Shown: positions 7,201 to 13,482 of the stretch, in pieces
Layout: every line of letters begins with the position of its first letter
Position numbering within the stretch: the first letter of the stretch is position 1
Source of the DNA: a virus
IMG/VR virus record: IMGVR_UViG_3300008267_000303
Span: 1-28,406 of that record
Length of the DNA stretch: 28,406 nt
Direction: 5' to 3' (one strand)
Notes under the pieces: model-generated
Databases searched by the model: none
What the model saw: only the letters and a program-made list of their open reading frames with translations
Told to the model about the DNA's origin: nothing
Translations under genes and position numbers: made by a program

Positions 7201-7581
7201 TCAAACAAGATCAGTAAGGTTTGGTGGTTGATAGTTCGGTCCCTTCAAGACCTTCCCATCTTCACGGTAGATAGGATTACCGCTATCGTCTAGTTTAGAC
7301 AAGTTACTTTTGTGAACACGATCCAGAGCTTCATCTAGATCCCATCCAAGGTTAGCTGCGTACTGGTAACACACATAGACCAGATCAGCTAGTTCTTTTA
7401 GGCAGTCAGCAGAGTTAATGGTAAGACCCATGATCAGCTGATTTTCAGCATCAAGGAACTCCTTAAACTCTTCAACGATCAAACGCCTCTGCAAAGTCCG
7501 TGAAGCTGGCGTAGTACTGTTGCTCACCCGGAAACTTTTCCGGAATTCTACGGCTTGCTGCTGACGGGTGGAGGATGTCAT
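7201..7581 (-). CDS. MazG-like nucleoside triphosphate pyrophosphohydrolase
   Basis: A helical 126-residue protein with the metal-binding pattern of all-alpha NTP pyrophosphohydrolases: EEFKEF near residues 37-42 and CLKELADLVYVCYQYA around 60-75, giving the ExxE and ExxD ligands. It then has LDEALDRVHKSNLSKLDDSG and a C-terminal KGPNYQPPNL. This C-terminal half is typical of phage MazG-like or phosphoribosyl-ATP-pyrophosphatase-like proteins. It hydrolyses (d)NTPs or related alarmones and may tune the nucleotide pool alongside the reductase genes that follow within 3 bases. The start at 7581 lies inside the DUF3310 gene (110-base overlap). Confidence 0.85.
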   Translation of the reverse strand: MTSSTRQQQAVEFRKSFRVSNSTTPASRTLQRRLIVEEFKEFLDAENQLIMGLTINSADCLKELADLVYVCYQYAANLGWDLDEALDRVHKSNLSKLDDSGNPIYREDGKVLKGPNYQPPNLTDLV

Positions 7582-7777
7582 TTTCTAGTTCGTTTTGGAG
7601 GTAGTGAATTGCTTTGCGAAGATCGTCACGTTTGCTGTCTTTATAGCCAGCTCTGCAGATGTATTTAATTGCGTTACCAAGGTGAAAGTTTAGTCCTTGG
7701 TCTCTAACGAAATCCCAAACTTGGATACTACCTCGTCGATAGTACTCTGGTCCGGTGGTGTTTGTGGAATTGGCCAT
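7472..7777 (-). CDS. DUF3310 family protein
   Basis: The 101-residue product shows the DUF3310 signature: PEYYRRGSIQVWDFVRDQGL at the N-terminus, then FHLGNAIKYICRAGYKD and DDLRKAIHYLQNELEN. DUF3310 proteins are common in phages and are often annotated as nucleotide kinase-like, but no biochemical role is firm. The position next to the MazG-like and reductase genes fits nucleotide metabolism. It overlaps the preceding NblA-like gene by 88 bases and the MazG-like gene by 110 bases, both in different frames. Confidence 0.88.
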   Translation of the reverse strand: MANSTNTTGPEYYRRGSIQVWDFVRDQGLNFHLGNAIKYICRAGYKDSKRDDLRKAIHYLQNELENDILHPSAASRRIPEKFPGEQQYYASFTDFAEAFDR

Positions 7778-7971
7778 TTAGAAACAAGATTAGAAACGTT
7801 GTTGCCCAATACGAAGCACTGCTTCTGCAGAGCTAGGAAGAGAGTAATGATAGCATCAATCTCCCCCTTAGAGCTGTTAAGTGCATCTTCAATCTGACGC
7901 ATCTTGAACTGTTGCTCCATTGTTAGCTCTGTCACTGGTGGAGGCGGGAACCCAGTACTTGATTTGTTCAT
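7690..7971 (-). CDS. NblA-like phycobilisome degradation adaptor (probable)
   Basis: The 93-residue product contains ELTMEQQFKMRQIEDAL at residues 15-31, then ITLFLALQKQCFVLGNNVSN at about 42-61 and LVSKW. This matches the NblA/Ycf18 plan by eye: a short L-x-x-EQ-x-F-x-x-R helix followed by a second helix equivalent to LVELYRQMMVKDNLYRELLK. NblA links phycobilisomes to the Clp protease. The protein is longer than cellular NblA (about 60 residues), with a Pro-rich N-terminus (FPPPPV) and about 26 extra C-terminal residues. The start ATG at 7971 overlaps the exonuclease by 83 bases; the ATG at 7920 is an alternative that keeps the NblA core. Phage NblA proteins are reported from freshwater and marine cyanophages as I recall. 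It could instead be an unrelated helical hairpin. Confidence 0.6.
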   Translation of the reverse strand: MNKSSTGFPPPPVTELTMEQQFKMRQIEDALNSSKGEIDAIITLFLALQKQCFVLGNNVSNLVSKWPIPQTPPDQSTIDEVVSKFGISLETKD

Positions 7972-8659
7972 TGAGAAAGTCATAGTTCTCTGCTTGTAGG
8001 ATTTTAGCAAGACGTGCATTGAGCAACGCAGCATCTTCATCTAGACCCTTCTCAGCAAAAGCATCTACAACTGTCTGCCAATTAGATCCGTTTTGTTCAA
8101 GGAGGGCGTCTGCTCTCTTGATACCAATACCAGGAACACCAGAGTAACCATCGGTTTGGTCTCCTGCCATGGTTTGTATTAGGTGCCACCGATCACCTTC
8201 TTCTTTAGTGATCTCAACAACTCCATCATTGAAGTCATAGAGTTGACCAGGTATCTGCCTCATATCCTTATCAGGACTGCATATAATATGACCAGACTCT
8301 TTGGTAGCGTAGATACCTAAGGCATCATCTGCTTCAAGCGTCGGCATGATGATAACCGGGAACGTCTCCTGAAGCGCTTTGATGACCCGTTTGTAGCCAC
8401 ACGGTTTCTTTCTGTTTCGGTGTCCTTTATAGTCTGGGTCGAGAGATTTACGAAAGTTAATAGAATCAGAAAAGAACAGAATAGAATCGTCAAAGCATCC
8501 TAGGTTGTTAGCAATGTTGTACAGCTCTCGCTCTACATGTTGGTAGGCTTCAGAAAATCGACTTGTAACGGTGATAACATCATTACCCCAGTCGATCTCT
8601 GTTTCATTGGCTGCACAGCACTTATAGACAATGTAGTCAGCATCAATGAGAAGACTCAC
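7889..8659 (-). CDS. 5'-3' exonuclease, FEN/T7 gp6-like
   Basis: The 256-residue protein has the flap-endonuclease/5'-nuclease acidic motifs: LLIDADYIVY at the N-terminus, LEADDALGIYA, ICSPDKDMRQI, and GDQTDGYSGVPGIG, where the helix-hairpin-helix begins. In T7 the gp6 exonuclease removes RNA primers, degrades host DNA and assists recombination. The start is GTG at 8659-8657, overlapping the stop of the tiny basic gene upstream (GTGA). It follows the polymerase gene and precedes the NblA-like gene. Confidence 0.93.
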   Translation of the reverse strand: MSLLIDADYIVYKCCAANETEIDWGNDVITVTSRFSEAYQHVERELYNIANNLGCFDDSILFFSDSINFRKSLDPDYKGHRNRKKPCGYKRVIKALQETFPVIIMPTLEADDALGIYATKESGHIICSPDKDMRQIPGQLYDFNDGVVEITKEEGDRWHLIQTMAGDQTDGYSGVPGIGIKRADALLEQNGSNWQTVVDAFAEKGLDEDAALLNARLAKILQAENYDFLNEQIKYWVPASTSDRANNGATVQDASD

Positions 8660-8793
8660 TTACCTTGTCCTCGCTTGAGCTTACGCCCATGCGAAGGAAG
8701 ACTACGAGTGCCATTACCTTGACGGGTGTGTTTGAATTTTGCACGGGACTGGAATTGAACACGTCCCAATGCTGTTTTAGATTTTACGGCCAT
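8656..8793 (-). CDS. Tiny basic phage protein (45 aa)
   Basis: ATG at 8793-8791 gives MAVKSKTALGRVQFQSRAKF followed by KHTRQGNGTRSLPSHGRKLK and RGQGK. It is strongly basic, with no acidic residue at all. Its stop overlaps the GTG start of the exonuclease, so the two are coupled. The sequence style is one I recognise from many cyanophage genomes at the polymerase-exonuclease junction; function unknown. It fills the gap between the polymerase and exonuclease genes. Confidence 0.82.
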   Translation of the reverse strand: MAVKSKTALGRVQFQSRAKFKHTRQGNGTRSLPSHGRKLKRGQGK

Positions 8794-8807
8794 TATATTG
8801 TGGTGGA

Positions 8808-10133
8808 TTAGTGAACGTCTGCCCAGGTTTGTCCGACTTTAGATTCGGCTGCGATAGGGATTCTAAGACCATAGCTCTCGCCAGCGGTGAGAGAGGATAT
8901 TTCAAGAGCTGATCGGAGCGTGTCGGCATACTCTGGGATACATTCGAATTGAAGTTCGTCGTGTACAAAGGCTAGTTGATGAGCTTCAATCTCGTTGAGC
9001 TTGATTACATTATGAGTGTGAACCATCCATAGCTTTGCTACGCAGCCCGCGCTCCCCTGGAGAAGGTAGTTAAGGGCTTTGTGGCTACCATCAACAGGGC
9101 AGCGGCGACCGTCACACAACTGTATGTAACCAGATTCCGCCTTGGACTTAACCGCAGTAACCAGTTTCTCAAGTCCTGGAATTGCATCCATGTAAGCTTG
9201 ACGGATCTCTTTACCCTTTGCAGTTGCATCTTTGTCAGAAAGTTGTGGATCATAACTTAGACCTATCTTCTTATCGCCAGCTCCGTACAAAAAGGCATAC
9301 GTTACAGTCTTGACTAGCCGCCTCGATATGCCTATCTTGTCGGCGTTCTCTTGGTGTATATCACCGTTGAGAAGTACGTCTCCGTACCTGCCTCCATCAT
9401 ATCGAGCCAGATAGTGTGCGAGCATTCGTAATTCAATGCCTGCGAGATCAGCACCAACCATGACATACCCAGGAGTAGCACGGAATAGTTTTCTAAATTC
9501 AAGATCACTGGGTACCTGTGCAAGGTTTGGGTTTCTGTGAGCGCATCTAAAAGTGTTAGTGGCTACAGAGCAGTGGTGGTGTAGTCGATTGTTTCTTACA
9601 AGTTTAAGCCAGGCATTGTTGCCTTCAGACACCATACCGAGATGTTTAGTTAACTCAAGGCAACGAAAGAACTGCAGAGATTCCTCTGTGCCTATGTCCT
9701 TGAGAACTGTCTCATCAATAGCCGTCTTACCAGCTTTTGTCTTCTTGTCAGGTTCCCAACCGTGTAGCTTCTCCATCACCCATGCGATGTGATCTCTACT
9801 GGTTGGAGAGAACTCGATCAGTTTTGTACAGGGTGCTCCTTCGACGTATCCGAGGGATCGGTTAACTCGCTTCGGAGTAAACTCGCGTCCTGCGACGTAA
9901 GGATACCTGTTTCGTAGTACTGTTTTAAGAGTCTCAAGCTCAGTATAGAGAGTTTGTGCAAGTTCCCGTGCAGCATCCTCATCAAAGTACCATCCATATA
10001 ATTCCTGATCAGTAAGTATTTGTGCGACCTGATGCTCTAACGAGATCCATTCAGGTACGGTTGAAAGTGTTTCCAAAGTTTCGTAGTAACAACAACATCT
10101 TGTACCATGTAGTCTTGCATCTCCTGCGACCAC
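8808..10133 (-). CDS. DNA polymerase, family A polymerase domain (T7 gp5 C-terminal part)
   Basis: The 441-residue frame contains the family A palm and fingers motifs: motif A VGADLAGIELRMLAH (Asp229 to Arg236), the O-helix motif B RRLVKTVTYAFLYGAG (271-286, with Lys275), and motif C FVHDELQFE (His391-Asp392-Glu393). TNTFRCAHRNPNLAQVP matches the T7 RATHAFPNLAQIP region. The first 26 or so residues (to ETLSTV) look unlike a polymerase and overlap the exonuclease gene in another frame. Homology to T7 gp5 appears from PEWISLEHQVAQIL on. The listed start is a GTG with weak support. The simplest reading is one T7-type polymerase gene broken by a missing base at about 10040-10080, or a genuinely split enzyme. 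Confidence 0.92.
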   Translation of the reverse strand: MVAGDARLHGTRCCCYYETLETLSTVPEWISLEHQVAQILTDQELYGWYFDEDAARELAQTLYTELETLKTVLRNRYPYVAGREFTPKRVNRSLGYVEGAPCTKLIEFSPTSRDHIAWVMEKLHGWEPDKKTKAGKTAIDETVLKDIGTEESLQFFRCLELTKHLGMVSEGNNAWLKLVRNNRLHHHCSVATNTFRCAHRNPNLAQVPSDLEFRKLFRATPGYVMVGADLAGIELRMLAHYLARYDGGRYGDVLLNGDIHQENADKIGISRRLVKTVTYAFLYGAGDKKIGLSYDPQLSDKDATAKGKEIRQAYMDAIPGLEKLVTAVKSKAESGYIQLCDGRRCPVDGSHKALNYLLQGSAGCVAKLWMVHTHNVIKLNEIEAHQLAFVHDELQFECIPEYADTLRSALEISSLTAGESYGLRIPIAAESKVGQTWADVH

Positions 10134-10555
10134 TCTTTCCAGTCTGATGTCTTACCGAATGAGCCCTTGTACTCACCGAGGCGGTACCCATAAGACTCCA
10201 AAGAATGCCTACCATAAAGCTGCAATGGCATGTTCTTCCACTTACGTTTACCGTCAATACTCAATATGTCAGGGTGACAAACGCGACTAAGCACCAGAGT
10301 ATCAAGAACCCTACCCACATTGGTAAACCAAGGATAGAGTTTGCGGATAACAGGGATATCGTAATTGATAATGTTATGACCCACAATCTCACTTGCATCT
10401 TCAAGGCGTTGAATACCGCGACTAAGGGGTTCAGTATCACCTTCGTCGTTGTATACAAGCATCTGTTTAGCTTCCGTATCGTAGATAGCCAAACAGTGGA
10501 TGCGGGTAACATCATACAGAAGTCCGTTTGTTTCTAAGTCAAAGATAAGCGTCAT
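10037..10555 (-). CDS. DNA polymerase 3'-5' exonuclease domain (T7 gp5 N-terminal part)
   Basis: The 172-residue frame matches the N-terminal proofreading domain of T7 gp5. It begins MTLIFDLETNGLLYDVTRIH, with the Exo I acidic pair Asp6 and Glu8. It then has VGHNIINYDIPVI (Exo II) and, near the C-terminus, SLESYGYRLGEYKGSF and MQDYMVQDVVVTTKLW (Exo III). It ends shortly after HFQPYL, where T7 gp5 continues into the polymerase part, which is found here in the next frame. A -1 shift or one restored base joins them into about 590 residues, near the T7 gp5 length (704) allowing for a shorter linker. In T7 this domain proofreads; as a separate chain it would have to associate with the polymerase. 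Confidence 0.92.
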   Translation of the reverse strand: MTLIFDLETNGLLYDVTRIHCLAIYDTEAKQMLVYNDEGDTEPLSRGIQRLEDASEIVGHNIINYDIPVIRKLYPWFTNVGRVLDTLVLSRVCHPDILSIDGKRKWKNMPLQLYGRHSLESYGYRLGEYKGSFGKTSDWKEWSQEMQDYMVQDVVVTTKLWKHFQPYLNGSR

Positions 10556-10611
10556 TCCAATGCCGGATTACACCAGCGACAATAAACAGGTTGGTGATGA
10601 AGATGAATAGT

Positions 10612-10872
10612 TCAAGAAGGTTTAGTCTCCTTACCAGGTTCCTTCCAGACATAAGTCTTGTCTACAAATTGTGCTCGGGCTACTGCTTCAGGTGTAGGAG
10701 GGTTAGGGCGCTTCAAATAGGAGTAGGGGTCATTGTTGGGATCAATGTAGAGAGGGTAACCATCAGGTGCCATGCGTCGATAGCTAATCTCACCAGTAGA
10801 GAATTGAAGCACTCGGCTGTATTCAAAAGTCTGTGCTTGGGTCGAAGTCGTCTTCTGTTGCTGTGCTTTCAT
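10612..10872 (-). CDS. Small hypothetical protein after the primase-helicase (86 aa)
   Basis: ATG at 10872-10870 overlaps the primase-helicase end by 50 bases. The soluble 86-residue product begins MKAQQQKTTSTQAQTFEYSR, contains YRRMAPDGYPLYIDPNNDPY and ends WKEPGKETKPS, rich in Pro, Tyr and Asn. No motif recognised. It sits between helicase and polymerase genes, so a replication accessory is possible. The 56-base gap after it has one frame that would encode a short hydrophobic helix but has no normal start. Confidence 0.7.
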   Translation of the reverse strand: MKAQQQKTTSTQAQTFEYSRVLQFSTGEISYRRMAPDGYPLYIDPNNDPYSYLKRPNPPTPEAVARAQFVDKTYVWKEPGKETKPS

Positions 10873-12427
10873 TGAATTTACAGGTGGATAGATCGTAAGT
10901 CAGTCGGCAAGCGACGCCAACTTCGCCTGAATAGCGATTCTTGAGGACTCTAACAGTTGTATCAGACTGTTTGCCTGAACTCTGCTGATCGCGTTCGAGT
11001 GCGATAACTCCGTCACTAAGTTGTGCAATTGCTGCACTTCCGCGCAACTGTCCAAGTGTAACACGTGCTCCCTCTTCATGGTTCTTGTCTTGTGTAGTAC
11101 GTCTGAGGTGGGAGACGAGGAACATTGCAACACCAGTGCGCTCTACAAGTGAACGCAGACGTGTCATGGTTGTATCAATCATCCGCCGCTCATCGCCATC
11201 AAGACCACTAAGAAGGATTGATAGGTGATCTAGAAAGATGACCCGCGTATCAAGACCTGTTGCCAGGTACTCAATTCGGTTGTAGATGAGATCAGGATCA
11301 AAAGAACCGAAGCCGTCGAAAAGAAAAAGATTCCAGTTAGCAAGAGTCGCTTGATAAGCTTCGGTGAGGCTAGATCGGTCATGTTCTCCTATGTGTAATG
11401 ATTTACCAACAGCAGCGGACATTAGTCCGAGAGCTGTACGACGGTTGGATTCTTCAAGTGCCAAGTAACCGACCCGTTCTCCTCTACTAAGAAGGTTAGT
11501 TGCAAGTTCACGGCAGAAGGAAGATTTCCCGATGCCAGATCCAGCAGTGATCGTGACAAGTTCTCCATACCTGATCCCGTGAAGCTTTTGTTGTAAACCT
11601 TCAAATGGGTAGTCATGATCTGATGGTGGCGTCGGTGTGGTTACAAGTTCTAGGAGGGACTTCCCGTCAACGATCCCATCTGGACGGTAAGGTTTCGCGT
11701 TCCAAATAGCTTCACGAACCGACTGAGAGTCATTGGTAGAGAGGGCGTCTGACGCATCTTTGTAATCACCTTGGAGCGATGCAATCTTGCACTTGCCAGG
11801 TGGTAATACGCTTGCTGCTTCCTCCGTTGCCTTACGGCCAGCCTCGTCATTGTCGAAGAACAGGACAATCTCCTCGTAACCCTGGAGCCAGGGGATAGCC
11901 CGTTGTATCGACTTCTTGGCCGCAGCGGCACCGCTAGGTAGAGATACCATCGGCCACCCCGGCATAGCCTCACTACATGAAGCTGCATCGAGTTCCCCTT
12001 CAGTGATAACGACTCGTTTTCCAGTGGCGGGAAACAAATGCTGTCCAAAGAGACAGGTAGGTGGTTGTCCTTCATAACGGAAGTCTTTGTCTTTAGTCTT
12101 AGTCTTGCATCCAATCAGGATGCCGGTCTCGTCATAATAGTGAAACCTAAGTAGGTCACCATCACGGTAGATCTTGTACTGTTGACATACCTTCTCAGAT
12201 ATGTTCCGCTTACTCAGTCTTGAGGCGGACCCTTTGAGCTGTACATTAGTTTGCATTTTATAGGAGTTAGCAACTTCCTCTTCTGTGTGACCGTAGCTGT
12301 TACATGAGAAACAAAAAGTGTGGCCATCAGAATACAATGAGTTCGCATCTGATGACCCACACGTGTCACACGGTAAGTGCCTCACGAACTCGCTTTCGCA
12401 ATTCTGCGTATGCTCGTGCTTGTGCAT
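10823..12427 (-). CDS. DNA primase-helicase, T7 gp4-like
   Basis: Using the ATG at 12427 the product has 534 residues. It has an N-terminal zinc-binding domain (Cys20, Cys23, Cys39, Cys42 in CDTCG and CFSCNSYG) and a Toprim primase core with VVITEGELDAAS (Glu143) and LFFDNDEAGRKA (DND at 192-194). The RecA-like helicase has Walker A GSGIGKSS at 296-303 and Walker B RVIFLDHLSIL. It ends in an acidic tail finishing in Phe (EDDFDPSTDF), as in T7 gp4, where the tail docks on the polymerase. It unwinds DNA and makes primers at the fork. An in-frame TTG at 12472 would add 15 residues but has little support. The start overlaps the preceding small gene by 62 bases. Confidence 0.95.
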   Translation of the reverse strand: MHKHEHTQNCESEFVRHLPCDTCGSSDANSLYSDGHTFCFSCNSYGHTEEEVANSYKMQTNVQLKGSASRLSKRNISEKVCQQYKIYRDGDLLRFHYYDETGILIGCKTKTKDKDFRYEGQPPTCLFGQHLFPATGKRVVITEGELDAASCSEAMPGWPMVSLPSGAAAAKKSIQRAIPWLQGYEEIVLFFDNDEAGRKATEEAASVLPPGKCKIASLQGDYKDASDALSTNDSQSVREAIWNAKPYRPDGIVDGKSLLELVTTPTPPSDHDYPFEGLQQKLHGIRYGELVTITAGSGIGKSSFCRELATNLLSRGERVGYLALEESNRRTALGLMSAAVGKSLHIGEHDRSSLTEAYQATLANWNLFLFDGFGSFDPDLIYNRIEYLATGLDTRVIFLDHLSILLSGLDGDERRMIDTTMTRLRSLVERTGVAMFLVSHLRRTTQDKNHEEGARVTLGQLRGSAAIAQLSDGVIALERDQQSSGKQSDTTVRVLKNRYSGEVGVACRLTYDLSTCKFNESTATEDDFDPSTDF

Positions 12428-12575
12428 CGTGATATTCAAACCATGAATCAATTGCTCGATAGAACCCTTCAATCAAAGCATCAGCTGTAGCAGGGTTCAG
12501 TGCATCTACATCAGCAAGTAGGTCGCTGAATTGTTCAGCGTAGAAGTCAGCAGTGCCGTATTCTAGGTTAGCCAT
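12366..12575 (-). CDS. Small acidic hypothetical protein (69 aa)
   Basis: ATG at 12575-12573 overlaps the endonuclease I end by 13 bases, and the gene end overlaps the primase-helicase. The product begins MANLEYGTADFYAEQFSDLL and has an acidic helix followed by IEGFYRAIDSWFEYHDAQAR and a basic end (RKRVREALTV). It is probably two amphipathic helices. It lies between nuclease and helicase genes in the replication block. Function not recognised. Confidence 0.75.
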   Translation of the reverse strand: MANLEYGTADFYAEQFSDLLADVDALNPATADALIEGFYRAIDSWFEYHDAQARAYAELRKRVREALTV

Positions 12576-12916
12576 TCAACAGGGATAGAGTGGAAAGCTG
12601 CCCATTTAAAGCCGTGTTTCTCTGCCCACTGAGCATACGTGGACTTGGCTCCTTTATAGATTTTGTTATAAGGTGTTTGAAAGACGAATCGAATATCTAA
12701 GTCTGGATTCTGTTTCTTCACAGCGATCATCTTCCTCCGATCTTTCTCGTCGAGATGACCCTTGGTCTCTAGATAGACACCATTCGGTAAAAGAAAGTCG
12801 GGGGTGTAGTTGCATTGCAGAACGTAAGGAACTTTAGTGGATTCATACTCGAACTTAACACCAAGACTAGTGAGAAGATCAGCTACCTTCTCTTCTAGCC
12901 CCGATCTAAAAGCCAT
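12563..12916 (-). CDS. Endonuclease I (Holliday-junction resolvase), T7 gp3-like
   Basis: The 117-residue product matches T7 endonuclease I: FRSGLEEKVADLL with the first catalytic Glu, YTPDFLLPNGVYLETKGHL containing the Asp-Glu-Lys catalytic set of the PD-(D/E)xK-type fold, and KYGFKW-like HGFKWAAFHSIP at the C-terminus. T7 gp3 resolves branched DNA before packaging and breaks down host DNA. The start ATG overlaps the SSB stop by one base at 12916. Confidence 0.93.
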   Translation of the reverse strand: MAFRSGLEEKVADLLTSLGVKFEYESTKVPYVLQCNYTPDFLLPNGVYLETKGHLDEKDRRKMIAVKKQNPDLDIRFVFQTPYNKIYKGAKSTYAQWAEKHGFKWAAFHSIPVEWLT

Positions 12917-13482
12917 TAGAAGTCGTCGTCCTCAACTGCGTCGTTGATGATTACGTTAGGCTCAGATGCTTTGAAACCTTTAGTCTGACCAAAGAGAGCT
13001 GCCACTTCAGTTTCACCAAGATCGCCTGTATCAACACCAGCAGAGGAGCCGACAGTGATGACTTGGATTCCGACAAGTTTAAGACTTGTACCGTAGGTGA
13101 CGCCATCACGCAGGATGTAGGGTTTCTGTCGGAATGCAAGCTTAACTGTGCTACCACTGTAGAGTGGGGTATTCGGATCAGTGATGACTGTTCCCTCAGT
13201 ATCCACCACGGGCGGCTTAGTCTCTTCATTCCAGCTGAACTTAACTTTGTACTTACCATCTGAAACCTCTTCCCAAGGTTCAGGCTTAAGGGTAGAGCGC
13301 TTTGGATTCTTAAGCTTAGACTCTGCCCATTTAATAGAATCAGCTCGATCTTCTTCCAGCTTATCGACAAGATCTTGATCGACAATAGCAGAAAGTGAAT
13401 AGCCAAACTTACTTGGCTTCAGTACAGCTTGATAACCTTCAAGGACAACAGGCTGTTGGGTAACGTGGATGGATTGTGCCAT
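12916..13482 (-). CDS. Single-stranded DNA-binding protein, T7 gp2.5-like
   Basis: Start ATG at 13482-13480 overlaps the RNA polymerase stop by one base (TAATG), giving 188 residues beginning MAQSIHVTQQPVVLEG. The body reads as an OB-fold-like beta protein (KYKVKFSWNEETKPPVVDTE, LYSGSTVKLAFRQKPYILRD). The C-terminus is acidic and ends in Phe (NDAVEDDDF), the hallmark of gp2.5 SSBs, where the tail contacts polymerase and helicase. Position between RNA polymerase and endonuclease I fits T7 order (1, 2.5, 3). An in-frame TTG two codons upstream is unlikely to be the start. Confidence 0.92.
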   Translation of the reverse strand: MAQSIHVTQQPVVLEGYQAVLKPSKFGYSLSAIVDQDLVDKLEEDRADSIKWAESKLKNPKRSTLKPEPWEEVSDGKYKVKFSWNEETKPPVVDTEGTVITDPNTPLYSGSTVKLAFRQKPYILRDGVTYGTSLKLVGIQVITVGSSAGVDTGDLGETEVAALFGQTKGFKASEPNVIINDAVEDDDF

